NCBI GenBank assembly: GCA_963782465.1
Contig: CAWAJR010000001.1
Location: 620,001 to 684,000, forward strand
Direction: 5' to 3'
Origin: JAODBJ01 sp963782465
Lineage (GTDB): Bacteria; Actinomycetota; Acidimicrobiia; IMCC26256; PALSA-610
DNA: 64,000 nt
The notes under the pieces are model-generated. The model ran no database searches and was not told where the DNA came from. It was given only the letters and a program-made list of their open reading frames with translations. This document shows positions 52,788-60,964 of this stretch, piece after piece; positions within the stretch are counted from its first letter, which is position 1, and the number at the start of each line of letters is the position of its first letter. Both the position numbers and the translations under genes were made by a program.

Positions 52788-54041
52788 TCAGCTGGAGCGG
52801 CGGCGGAAGCCCCAGCGGGAACGCTCGCCTTCCGGCGGCCGCGCTTCCTCGACCGGCGGTTCCCAGGCCTTACGCAAAGGTGCGAGCCACGGTGCTTCCG
52901 CAGCCGGCGCCTCGGCGTCGATCGCCGACGGCGGCGGTGCGGGCGCACGAGCGCTGAGGATCTCCCGGCGCGCCGCCCGCGCGAGCTCGTCGAGCGCGTT
53001 CTCGACGGTTGGGTCGTACTGGCGGGGCGGCTGCCCCGCGATTGCCAGTGTCGTCATCTCGAGGTCGCCTTCGGTGCCGATGCCGGCGGCGGGCTCGGGA
53101 CCAACCTCTGGCACCTCGACGGTCGCGGCCGCGACGGTCGGAACAGGAGCCGTCGCTTCGATCGGCGCGGGGACCTCGATGGCCGCGGCCGGCTCGGGCG
53201 ATACGGCTGCCGGCTCGGGCGGTTCCGGGGTGGTCTCGACCTCCGGTGCCGGCTCGGGCGGTTCTGGGGTGGTCGCGACCACCGGTGCCGGCGCGTCCGC
53301 AGGCGGCCTCGGTTTGAGCGAAGGGATCGAACCGGTGTCGCTCACGAACGGCCACGAGGTCGCGGCGACCGCGCCGAACGCGTCGTCGTGCACCTCCAAC
53401 GGCAACGATGCCGGTGCGATGGTTCCGGGCCGGGGCGCCGCGAGGTCGGTCGAGGCTTCGACCGTCGCCGACGCGGTGGCCTCCGTCGATTCCGCGTCGG
53501 GCGCGTCGGGCGCGTCGGCCGGTTGCGCGGTCGCCGGCTTCGGCGGCGTGACCGTCATCGCGGTTTCGAGCATGGCTTCGAGCGCGGACCGCGCCGGCGG
53601 CTTCGGCGCCGCGTCGTCGGGCTTGGTGCGAGCTTCGGGTGTTCTCGCCTCCGGGCGGATCCGCGGTGTGATGCGCGGTGTCGAGCGTCGTGGCGGGATG
53701 ACGCGCGGTACGTCGAGCGGGTTCGCCGGGAACGCGACGACGGTGGGCGCGACGGGAGGTGCCGGAGGTGCGGCCGGCGGTGCCGCGGCCGTGCTCGCGT
53801 ACGCCGGCTCGGGTGCCGGCACGATCGAAAGCGTCCGCGGTGGCTTGGCCGGACGCGCTTCGGGCTGCTTCACACCGGCGCGCTCGTTGAGGAACCGGTC
53901 GATCGGCATCTGGTGCGACGACACTTTCGAACTGTCACCGAGCACCAGGGGCGGTCGGCGGCGCAGGTTCTGCCCGCAGGTCTCGCACCGCCGTGCACGC
54001 GGCTCGACGAGAACAGAGATACATGTCGGGCACCGGAACAT
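52788..54041 (-). CDS. Zinc-ribbon protein with a long Pro/Ala/Glu-rich region
   Basis: 417 residues from ATG at 54041 with AGAGGTGG before it. The N-terminus reads FRCPTCISVLVEPRARRCETCGQ, a two-CxxC zinc ribbon, followed by SSHQMPIDRFLNERAG. The rest is low complexity and probably disordered, rich in Pro, Ala, Glu, Val and Thr, with repeated TTPEPPEP units, and ends in a basic RWGFRRRSS. It has no membrane segment. I recognise no family; zinc-ribbon plus disordered tail suggests a scaffold. Large overlapping frames on the other strand are GC-bias artefacts. Confidence 0.65.
   Translation of the reverse strand: MFRCPTCISVLVEPRARRCETCGQNLRRRPPLVLGDSSKVSSHQMPIDRFLNERAGVKQPEARPAKPPRTLSIVPAPEPAYASTAAAPPAAPPAPPVAPTVVAFPANPLDVPRVIPPRRSTPRITPRIRPEARTPEARTKPDDAAPKPPARSALEAMLETAMTVTPPKPATAQPADAPDAPDAESTEATASATVEASTDLAAPRPGTIAPASLPLEVHDDAFGAVAATSWPFVSDTGSIPSLKPRPPADAPAPVVATTPEPPEPAPEVETTPEPPEPAAVSPEPAAAIEVPAPIEATAPVPTVAAATVEVPEVGPEPAAGIGTEGDLEMTTLAIAGQPPRQYDPTVENALDELARAARREILSARAPAPPPSAIDAEAPAAEAPWLAPLRKAWEPPVEEARPPEGERSRWGFRRRSS
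53208..53285. repeat. 39-base tandem repeat inside the zinc-ribbon gene
   Basis: Two adjacent 39-base units (53208-53246, 53247-53285) differ at only three positions; on the minus strand each encodes a 13-residue unit containing TTPEPPEP. A degraded further unit lies just before. In-frame length keeps the gene open, so the number of units may vary among strains. Confidence 0.75.
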
Positions 54042-54105
54042 GGGTCCACCTCTCCGTTCTCACACCGGCGCCGTGTCGCGCCGCCCGCCCTACGGAGTGG
54101 ACCCG

Positions 54106-54134
54106 ATGATAAACACTTCATCGGACAAAGTGAA
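54106..54134 (-). promoter_or_regulatory. Candidate sigma-70-type promoter for the zinc-ribbon gene
   Basis: Read on the minus strand, TTCACT (54129-54134) and TATCAT (54106-54111) are 17 bases apart in an AT-rich pocket, unusual for this GC-rich window. Transcription would start about 60 bases before the zinc-ribbon ATG. Confidence 0.4.
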
Positions 54135-54161
54135 CAGAACCGTCAAATATGGTGACTCGGG

Positions 54162-54917
54162 TCACTTGGTGCGAGGAGCCCGGGCCCCGAACCACGGTTG
54201 GCCCAGCGACCAGGCCTGGTGGGCGACCTCGAACCCGATCGCGGTCTCGAAGTCGGGCTGCCAGGGTGCCCGCTGCAGCGTCTCCTTCGCCCGGGCGACG
54301 AGCGGTTTCGGGATCGCCGCCGCGCCGGCTGCGAAGTCGACGGCGGTGTCGATCAACGCGTCGTCGGCGACGCACGACCACGCCAGCCCGGTCGCGGCGG
54401 CCGCCTCGCCGTCGAGCGACTGGCCGAACAGGATCATCGCCGCCGCGGTCTGCGCGCCCACCGCCCGTTCGAGCATCCACACGTGGCCGCCGCCCGGGTG
54501 CAACCCGATCTTGAGGAAGCGCGGGTCGAAGCGCGCCGACGCGCCGGCGATCCGAACGTCGCAGGCCAGGGCGAGGTTCATGCCGGCACCGACCGCCGCG
54601 CCGTTCACCGCGGCGACCGTCGGCATCGACGAGCGCAGCACGCGCAGGAAACCCTCGTAGATCGACCGCACCGACGCGCGTTCCTCCGTGTCGCGCGCTT
54701 CGCTCAACGCGCCGAGCGCGGAGACATCGGCACCGGAACAGAATGCGGGCGGGTCGCCCGTGAGGACCACCGCGCCGACGCCGTCGTCGGCTTCGAGCGC
54801 GTCGAACATGGCCACGATCTCGTCGACCATCGGCATGGTCATCGCGTTGCGGCGTTCGCCGTCGATGAGCTTGACGACGGCGACGCGCTCGCGAACCTCG
54901 ACCTCGACGTGGCTCAT
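54162..54917 (-). CDS. Crotonase (enoyl-CoA hydratase/isomerase) superfamily protein lacking both catalytic Glu
   Basis: 251 residues. The fold is clear from CSGADVSALG, AVNGAAVGAGMNLALACDVRIAG and IGLHPGGGHVWMLERAVGAQTAAAMILFGQ. The two glutamates of genuine enoyl-CoA hydratases are replaced: the first by Asn114 (GMNLA where GCELA is standard) and the second by Phe134. It is therefore unlikely to be a normal hydratase and may be an isomerase, hydrolase or CoA-binding protein. Third gene of an operon with the epimerase and acyltransferase; starts within the epimerase stop. Confidence 0.85.
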   Translation of the reverse strand: MSHVEVEVRERVAVVKLIDGERRNAMTMPMVDEIVAMFDALEADDGVGAVVLTGDPPAFCSGADVSALGALSEARDTEERASVRSIYEGFLRVLRSSMPTVAAVNGAAVGAGMNLALACDVRIAGASARFDPRFLKIGLHPGGGHVWMLERAVGAQTAAAMILFGQSLDGEAAAATGLAWSCVADDALIDTAVDFAAGAAAIPKPLVARAKETLQRAPWQPDFETAIGFEVAHQAWSLGQPWFGARAPRTK

Positions 54918-55951
54918 TCGGGGTTCCGGACGACCGCGGGGGAGTGACGGAAGAAGTCTTCCACCTCACGCTGGTAGCGGTAGCTACCGTCTCGACCGCC
55001 GACCGCCTTCGCGAGGCGCAGCCGTTGCGCGAACGCTTCGACGCACCCGCTCGTGGTGTAGAGGTAACGGAAGCCGACCTGCTTGTAGCGGTCGTTGTCG
55101 ATCTCACGGCCGTACCGCAACCACATCAGGGTTTCGGGCGGCAGGCGCAGGAGCCGGGTGACGCGTAACGGTTCCATCGCCCAGTTGGTGAGCAGCGGGG
55201 GGAGCGCGACGCGCCGTTTCCCGACGACGGCGCACACTTCGCTCCACGGCATGGTGCCGTTCCCGGCGACGTTGAAGATGCCGGGCACGTCCTGGCCGGT
55301 CGCGTACATGAGCGCGCCGACGACATCGTCTTCATGCACGAACTGGACGCGCGGGTCGAAGCCGAGAATCTCCGGCACCACGGGCAGCCGTAACGCACCG
55401 GCGACCGGGGTGTCGATTTCCCCGCCGAGCACATTGGCGAAGCGCAACAGCGTCACGACGACGTGCGGGTTGTCTTCGGCGAAGTCGCGGACGAACGCCT
55501 CAACCTCGATCAACGAACGTTCGACGTTCGTGCGCGGGCCTCGGGTGCGTGACATGTCTTCGCGGAACATGTAGGGGTCCTGAAAGTTCGAGCCGTAGAC
55601 GAGCGACGAACTCTTCAGGACGACCTTGCGGACCGGGCTCCCCGCGGCACCGGCGGCGGCCAGCAGGTTCATCGTGCCGATCACGTTGATCTCGTGCACG
55701 GCCCGCCCGCTCGCCATCGTCGAGTCGACGATCAAGTGCGTGTGCAACACCGTGTCGATCTGCGCGGCGCGCACGATGCGGGCGAGGATCGAGTACGACG
55801 AGTCGGCCCGGACGAACTCCGTCCGTTCGAGCGGAACGCGCGGGTCACGAGTGTCGAGCCCGACGATCACCTCGACGTCGCTGCGGTTCTCCAACGCTTG
55901 CGCGAGCCGGCCGCCCCAGAAGGTGCTCAAGCCGGTGACGAGGACGCGCAT
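54914..55951 (-). CDS. NAD-dependent epimerase/dehydratase (extended SDR)
   Basis: 345 residues from ATG at 55951. The Rossmann motif VTGLSTFWGGRLAQAL is a variant of TGxxGxxG. HTHLIVDS and KSSSLVYGSN give the Ser/Tyr region, but the YxxxK Lys is not obvious. The C-terminus has a sugar-nucleotide-epimerase-like part (FVHEDDVVGALMYA; FNVAGNGTMPWSEV) and a helical extension to about 345. Middle gene of the acyltransferase-epimerase-crotonase operon, each with 1-4 base overlaps, so a lipid-linked role is likely. Actinobacterial genomes often pair such SDRs with PlsC-like enzymes. Confidence 0.82.
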   Translation of the reverse strand: MRVLVTGLSTFWGGRLAQALENRSDVEVIVGLDTRDPRVPLERTEFVRADSSYSILARIVRAAQIDTVLHTHLIVDSTMASGRAVHEINVIGTMNLLAAAGAAGSPVRKVVLKSSSLVYGSNFQDPYMFREDMSRTRGPRTNVERSLIEVEAFVRDFAEDNPHVVVTLLRFANVLGGEIDTPVAGALRLPVVPEILGFDPRVQFVHEDDVVGALMYATGQDVPGIFNVAGNGTMPWSEVCAVVGKRRVALPPLLTNWAMEPLRVTRLLRLPPETLMWLRYGREIDNDRYKQVGFRYLYTTSGCVEAFAQRLRLAKAVGGRDGSYRYQREVEDFFRHSPAVVRNPE

Positions 55952-56880
55952 CAGCCGAACCACACGCTGCGCCGCGCCCGCAACATGTCGTAGAGGGCAT
56001 CCTGGATCATGCGCCGGATGTTCTCCGACTCGTCCATCACGCGTGCGCGTGAGTAGCGCTCCTGGTCGGCGGGCACCCCGAAGTGCACCGGCGGGAGCAC
56101 GCGCACACGGAACTTCGCGGGGAACGTCGCCACGAGGCCGAGCGGTCCGAATGCGAGCATGTTCGCGGTGAACGGCACGTAAGGGATGTTGAACATCTTG
56201 GCGAGGCGGGTGCTCTTCCACAGGATCGGCATCGCTTCTTCGGAGCCGACGACGGCGATGGGGATCACCGGCACGCCCGAGCGCATCGCGATCTCGACGA
56301 AACCGCCGCGCCCGAACCGGTGCAACTGGTAGCGCTGCGAGAAGTGCTTCCCGGTGCCTTTCGTGCCTTCGGGGAACACGAGGACGAGCTCGCCGTCGTC
56401 GTGCAGGAGGCGGTACGCGTTGTCGGGGTGCGCCGCCACACCACCCAGGCGCGACCACATCGTGCCGATGGCCGGCACCGCGCGGAAGAGGTTTTCCGCG
56501 AGGCCGTACACGGGGCGCTGCAACCGCTTCTCGACACCGTGCATGATCACCGGGGCGTCGGAAGGGATCGCGCCGGCGTGGTTCGCGACCAGCAACGCGC
56601 CGCCTTCGCGGGGGAGATGTTCGAAGCCTTCCCAATCGACCCGGTACCAGTAGCGGTACATCGGGTCGTAGACACGGCGGGCGATCTCCCGCATGTGCTC
56701 GCTCCGGCCCCACCGGTCGACATCGGAGCGACGCTCGCCCTCGACGGGGAGCGGCGACTCGTGCGGGCGGAGGTGGACGAGTTCGCGGCCCGGTTCGTCG
56801 AGGTCGTCGGCGCCGTCGAGATCGAGCGCGGCTTCGCCGGCGAGGTCGATGGTTCGGGGCCGTTCGGGCGGGTCGGGCAC
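55951..56880 (-). CDS. 1-acyl-glycerol-3-phosphate acyltransferase (PlsC-like)
   Basis: 309 residues from GTG. The acyltransferase blocks are VANHAGAIPSD (HxxxxD), GLAENLFRAVP, FPEGTKGTGK (EGT block) and VIPIAVVGSEEAMPI (block IV). The N-terminal 60 residues are acidic and probably disordered, which is longer than the core PlsC. It transfers an acyl group in phospholipid or related lipid synthesis. First gene of the three-gene operon. Confidence 0.88.
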   Translation of the reverse strand: MPDPPERPRTIDLAGEAALDLDGADDLDEPGRELVHLRPHESPLPVEGERRSDVDRWGRSEHMREIARRVYDPMYRYWYRVDWEGFEHLPREGGALLVANHAGAIPSDAPVIMHGVEKRLQRPVYGLAENLFRAVPAIGTMWSRLGGVAAHPDNAYRLLHDDGELVLVFPEGTKGTGKHFSQRYQLHRFGRGGFVEIAMRSGVPVIPIAVVGSEEAMPILWKSTRLAKMFNIPYVPFTANMLAFGPLGLVATFPAKFRVRVLPPVHFGVPADQERYSRARVMDESENIRRMIQDALYDMLRARRSVWFG

Positions 56881-56945
56881 GACGTCAGGAAACCGCTTCT
56901 CGGTCGATGCCGCAAGCCGATGGCATTTGCCCGCTCATGCGTGCG

Positions 56946-58262
56946 TCACCGCGACGCGCCGGTGACGATCCATGAGTCGCCCACGTAGCGCCACATCATT
57001 CCTGCGAAGCGCGCGATCATCCACACCGCGATCGCGCCCCACAGCGCGAGGAGCCCGTGGTGGGTTGCGAGCACCAACGCCGCCACCGGGACGTAGACGA
57101 CCGTCGCGCCCGCCATCGCGAGGGCGAGGTACGCGGTGTCGCCCGCCCCGATCAGGATCCCGTCGAGCACGAACACGGTCGCGGCGAGCGGTTGCAGCAG
57201 GCCGACGACGAGCAGCACCGTGCCCGCGAGTTGCCGGACCGCCGCATCATCCGAGAAGAGTGACGGCAGCACGGTGCGGGTCGCGATCACCACGATCGCG
57301 ACCCCCGTGCCGAAGAGCACGCCCATCTCCAGCATGCGGCGGGCCGCCGCTCTCGTGCGGGCCGGGTCGTCGGCGCCCAGGTAACGGCCGACGAGTGCCT
57401 GGCCCGCGATCGCGATCGCGTCGAGCGACAGCGCGAGGAAGCTCCACACCTCGTACACCACCTGATGGGCGGCGACGTCGGTGTCGCCGATGCGCGACGC
57501 GATGGCAGTGGTGAGCAGCAGCGCGAACAGCAACGACCCGGTGCGGACCACGAGCTGGCTGCCGACGACCGCCGCGGCACGGATGCCCTGCCAGTCGGGA
57601 CGAACCGACGCGTGCAACGCCCGCACGGCACGGCCGATGATCGCCGTGTACGCGGCGGCCGCGCCGATCTGGGCAATCACCGTTCCCCACGCCGAACCGG
57701 CGATGCCGAGGTGCAGGCCGTACACCAGGACCAGTTCGATGCCGAGGTTCGCGAGGTTGCTCGCCAGCGCGATGACCAGTGTGGGGCGGGTGTCCTGGCT
57801 GCCGCGCTGGAAGCCGGCGCCGGCGAGGGCGATCAGCACGAACGGCGCGCCGAGCAGGCTGATCCGAAGGTAGGTGAGCGCGAACGGCCGGATCCGGGCC
57901 GACGCGCCCATCGCGTCGACGATCAACGGCGAGCACGCGAGCCCGATCAGCATGAGGGCGACGCCGAGACCGACCGCCAGCCACAGTCCGTCGATGCCCT
58001 GCTCCGCCGCCCCCTTCCGATCGCCCGCCCCGATCCGTCGCGCGACTGCGCCGGTGGTGCCGTAGGCGAGGAAGTTGAAAATGCCGAACACGGCCGTCAG
58101 GACGATGCCGGCGACGGCAAGGCCGGCGAGCGGCCTGGTGCCGAGCCGGCCGACGATCGCGGTGTCGACGAGTACGTAGAGCGGTTCCGCGGCGAGCGCC
58201 CCGAACGCCGGTATTGCCAGGGCGAGGATCTCCCGGTCGTGCTCGCCCCGACCCCAACCCAC
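56946..58262 (-). CDS. MATE family efflux transporter (DinF type)
   Basis: 438 residues with about 12 membrane segments. MATE signatures: LALAIPAFGALAAEPLYVLVDTAIVGRLGT at the N-terminus, GTVIAQIGAA, VAAHQVVYEVWSFLALSLDAIAIAGQALVGRYLGADD and LDGILIGAGDTAYL. It exports drugs or cations using Na+ or H+ gradients. Its start lies 22 bases from REP-like copy C. Confidence 0.9.
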   Translation of the reverse strand: MGWGRGEHDREILALAIPAFGALAAEPLYVLVDTAIVGRLGTRPLAGLAVAGIVLTAVFGIFNFLAYGTTGAVARRIGAGDRKGAAEQGIDGLWLAVGLGVALMLIGLACSPLIVDAMGASARIRPFALTYLRISLLGAPFVLIALAGAGFQRGSQDTRPTLVIALASNLANLGIELVLVYGLHLGIAGSAWGTVIAQIGAAAAYTAIIGRAVRALHASVRPDWQGIRAAAVVGSQLVVRTGSLLFALLLTTAIASRIGDTDVAAHQVVYEVWSFLALSLDAIAIAGQALVGRYLGADDPARTRAAARRMLEMGVLFGTGVAIVVIATRTVLPSLFSDDAAVRQLAGTVLLVVGLLQPLAATVFVLDGILIGAGDTAYLALAMAGATVVYVPVAALVLATHHGLLALWGAIAVWMIARFAGMMWRYVGDSWIVTGASR

Positions 58263-58283
58263 CCGTCGACGCTACCCGGCTGC

Positions 58284-58328
58284 ACGTGCGTCGATAGCTA
58301 TCGCATAGCGATAGCTATCGACGCCTGT
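58284..58328. repeat. REP-like palindrome, copy C
   Basis: Left end ACGTGCGTCG, right end CGACGCCTGT, with perfect 17-base inner arms (58288-58304, 58308-58324) and an ATA loop. The core is the GATAGCTATC type of copies A and B. It lies between the divergent MATE transporter and an unknown gene. Confidence 0.8.
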
Positions 58329-58362
58329 GGTTGGTGTCGTACCCCCGTGGTTGGATGCGGGC

Positions 58363-58674
58363 GTGGAACCCCACCCGGTCGTCCAGTTCGCGACCGCCGC
58401 CCGGCGTTTGGGTGCCGCGGCGCGCGCCGCGGGGCTGGCCGTTCCCGCGTTCCGTAGCCCGCCGCGCCTCCCCCGGGCGGTGCGCACGATCCGGCGGATG
58501 CCGGGCGGGAGCGTGATCTCGGTGCGAGTGCGGGAGCGGGCCTTCGCCGACATCGTCACCGACATGGTCGACGGTGTGATCGCAGCCAACCGGCTCGAAG
58601 GCGAAGCCGCAGTGCGGGTGCGCCGGATGCTGCACGCCGCGGTTGCCGCGCCCGAGCGTGTCGCCGCCGCGTAG
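58363..58674 (+). CDS. Unknown small basic protein
   Basis: 103 residues from GTG at 58363 (VEPHPVVQFATAARRLG); GTG at 58327 would add twelve residues that overlap repeat copy C, so the later start is preferred. Rich in Ala, Arg and Val, ending APERVAAA. Helical middle with ISVRVRERAFADIVTDMVDGVIAANRLEG. No family recognised. Located between the repeat and tRNA-Leu. Confidence 0.55.
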   Translation: MEPHPVVQFATAARRLGAAARAAGLAVPAFRSPPRLPRAVRTIRRMPGGSVISVRVRERAFADIVTDMVDGVIAANRLEGEAAVRVRRMLHAAVAAPERVAAA

Positions 58675-58690
58675 GTTTGCGCCGCACCCG

Positions 58691-58773
58691 GCCCGGGTGG
58701 CGGAACGGCAGACGCAGGCGGCTTAAACCCGCCGGCTCGCAAGAGCGTGTGGGTTCGATTCCCACCCCGGGCA
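58691..58773 (+). tRNA. tRNA-Leu (anticodon TAA)
   Basis: 83 bases with a long variable arm (GGCTCGCAAGAGCGT). Acceptor GCCCGGG pairs CCCGGGC; anticodon stem GGCGG/CCGCC has loop CTTAAAC (TAA); T-stem GTGGG/CCCAC holds TTCGATT. CC follows the discriminator A, but the CCA is not complete. tRNA genes are common integration sites; an accessory-looking stretch follows. Confidence 0.95.
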
Positions 58774-58953
58774 CCGGCCATCTGCTTGTTCGCGTCGCGA
58801 CGATGGTGTTGCAGACAATGCGGACCGGCGTTGCTCACATCGCGCGAACGCTCGTCGCCGTTTCGTGCTCGGCGAACGATGCTGTAATCGCGCGGGCCCG
58901 CCGCTGTGCGGTGATCGCTTGTAACCGAACACCGAACGCTCTAGCATGCAAGG

Positions 58954-60054
58954 GTGGCTCGCAGATCATCCGTCGATGTCGCGGCCGAGGCCGAACTGGC
59001 CTTGACTCGTGCGCTTCGGAGCGTCTTGGGCGTCGGAATCGATGTGGTGCAGTCGCCCGACTCCGGCGCGGACCTCACCCTTGCACTGCCGCAACGACCG
59101 CCGGTGGCGATCGAGGTCAAGGCAGTCGCGCAACGCGCCGAGCCCGGTCCGGTCGCCAACGCACTGCGAACATGGAACGAGCAGCTGGTCGGCATGCGCG
59201 GGTCGACGGGCGGCGAGGTGTACGGCGTTGTTGTGGCCGCGGCCATTCCGGAAGCGACGAAGGCGATCCTGCGCGAAGCCGGTTGGGGATGGCTCGATCG
59301 TCGCGGTGAACTCGACTTGCGAATCCCGGGTCTCGTCATTCACGCGACGGACATCGAACCGAGCGTTGACAACGTCGCGTCGGGCAGTGCGCAACGGGTG
59401 AGGGACCCGATTCGGGGCCGCGCTGGTATCACGGTCGCCGCGTGTCTGCTGCTTGCGCCCGGCGCGACGCCCGGGGTTCGCGAGATTGCGCGGGCGGGTG
59501 AACTTGCGCCGAGCACGGTGAGCGCGGCGCTCGCCGATCTACGAAATGCCTCGTTGCTGCGAGCTGACGGTGGCGCGTTGGTTCCTGAACTGTTCTGGGC
59601 GCTCGCCGACGTGTGGAAGCCACAGCGCGACGCGCTTGGCGAAGCGCCGCGGGTCGGAGTGGCCACGCGACTCGAGCTTGGGTTCGATGATCTGACCGCA
59701 CCGGGTTGGGTTGTTGGAGGCACGCTCGCCGCGGCGGCCTGGTCGGCCCCTGTCGTCGTCGCGTCGGGCGCGCCGCCCGACTTCTATGTGCCGAACGAGA
59801 ACGAGGCCCGCGCGGCGCGACGCGAACTTCACGGTGCCCTCAGTCCCGATGAACGCGCGTGCACCGTTGCGGTCGCCCCGACCAGTCTCGTGGTTCGCCC
59901 TCGCTACTCGGCGAACGCGATGGCCACGTCGTGGCTCGAGTGGCCGATCGTCAGCCCGCTCTTCGCGGCGCTCGATCTGGCGCAGGACCGCGCGCGCGGC
60001 GTGGAGATTCTCGAAGGCTGGGCGCCACCCGCACCGTTCGCGAGAGTCTGGTGA
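58954..60054 (+). CDS. PD-(D/E)XK-like nuclease domain plus winged-helix protein (AbiEi-like antitoxin candidate)
   Basis: 366 residues from GTG. The first 80 residues look like a restriction-endonuclease fold: GADLTLAL with Asp40, then AIEVKAV with Glu54-x-Lys56, the spacing of a PD-(D/E)XK site. Residues about 158-220 form a winged helix (GVREIARAGELAPSTVSAALADLRN). The C-terminal part has SANAMATSWLEWPIVSPLFAALDLAQDRARG. Its stop overlaps the start of an AbiEii-type nucleotidyltransferase, as with AbiEi antitoxins, which also pair a winged helix with such toxins. Whether it is antitoxin, nuclease or both is open. Confidence 0.65.
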   Translation: MARRSSVDVAAEAELALTRALRSVLGVGIDVVQSPDSGADLTLALPQRPPVAIEVKAVAQRAEPGPVANALRTWNEQLVGMRGSTGGEVYGVVVAAAIPEATKAILREAGWGWLDRRGELDLRIPGLVIHATDIEPSVDNVASGSAQRVRDPIRGRAGITVAACLLLAPGATPGVREIARAGELAPSTVSAALADLRNASLLRADGGALVPELFWALADVWKPQRDALGEAPRVGVATRLELGFDDLTAPGWVVGGTLAAAAWSAPVVVASGAPPDFYVPNENEARAARRELHGALSPDERACTVAVAPTSLVVRPRYSANAMATSWLEWPIVSPLFAALDLAQDRARGVEILEGWAPPAPFARVW

Positions 60055-60815
60055 ACACGACCCAGATCGTCCTGGCCGGCGAACCCGTCGCTTCGATGAC
60101 GCTCGCCGCCGCCCGCGCCTGCGCGGTGCCCGAACTTCCACTCGCAATCATCGGCGGCTTCGCGGTGACCTGCCGGCTCGGTCATGTGCACCGAGCGACG
60201 GGTGACGTTGACGCGGTGGCCGATGAACTCGCGACTGTTGGTGCAGGAGGTTCGAGCGCGCAGCGGCTGGTCGACCGCGGCATCGCGCAGCCCGATCCCA
60301 GCGGGAGGGACCACCGCGTCTTCATCGAGGGCACCAAGCTCGAGATCATCGACACGCAACCGCTGGCCGAAGGTGTCGACGGTATCGAATCAGGGGTGGA
60401 TCGTCTCTTCTTGCTCGGCCATCGATGGGCGCTCGAATCCGCCGAACCCCTGCGCGTCACGGTCGCCGGAACCGATATCGATGCGACACTTCCGGTTGCG
60501 ACACCGGCTGCACTCGTCGCAACCAAACTCCACGCGTTCTGCGATCGCCCGCGGACGAAAAGCGCGTCCGACGCGTACGACGTCTTTCGTCTCGTCGAGC
60601 GGTACGACCGCGAAGGCCGAATCGCAACCGCAATGCACACAGGACCACGCGGCCTCGCCAAGGTGGTACGCGAGCTCGCCGCCGAGAGGTTCGTCGACGA
60701 CGCCGAGCGCGTAACCCGGTACATGAAGGTCTACGGCGAACCCAGCTGGTCGGAGATCACCGCCGTCGACATCCGCCGCGTCCTCGGTGCACTCGTCGCT
60801 CGACTGCAGGACTGA
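60051..60815 (+). CDS. AbiEii-type nucleotidyltransferase (candidate toxin)
   Basis: 254 residues from GTG within the stop of the previous gene. The nucleotidyltransferase pattern GG(35-36)-FAVTCRLGHVH-R48AT50xD52xD54 matches the GG...RxTxDxD motif of AbiEii/MenT proteins, and KLHAFCDRPRTKSASDAYDVFRLVER fits the later conserved K and D block. Characterised members modify tRNA by adding nucleotides at the 3' end. A toxin role in a type IV toxin-antitoxin or abortive-infection pair is likely; the native substrate is not known. It sits 1.3 kb from tRNA-Leu. Confidence 0.75.
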   Translation: MNTTQIVLAGEPVASMTLAAARACAVPELPLAIIGGFAVTCRLGHVHRATGDVDAVADELATVGAGGSSAQRLVDRGIAQPDPSGRDHRVFIEGTKLEIIDTQPLAEGVDGIESGVDRLFLLGHRWALESAEPLRVTVAGTDIDATLPVATPAALVATKLHAFCDRPRTKSASDAYDVFRLVERYDREGRIATAMHTGPRGLAKVVRELAAERFVDDAERVTRYMKVYGEPSWSEITAVDIRRVLGALVARLQD

Positions 60816-60964
60816 TCGCGAACGTTCAGGATTCCTACGCTCCAGCGAAAGGCCATGGTGCATGGGCATTGGCGGTAGGGGCACTGCTCCGGCCGGCTGA
60901 CTGCGGCAGCAAGGGGCGGTAGGGGGGTTGGTCAATGACGACCCGCGCCGCGCGACAATGAACG

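Noticed and set aside
53074..54660. 528-codon + strand frame over the zinc-ribbon and crotonase genes
   Set aside because: Gly/Ala/Ser-rich shadow; the minus strand holds a zinc ribbon with a ribosome-binding site and a crotonase with clear motifs.
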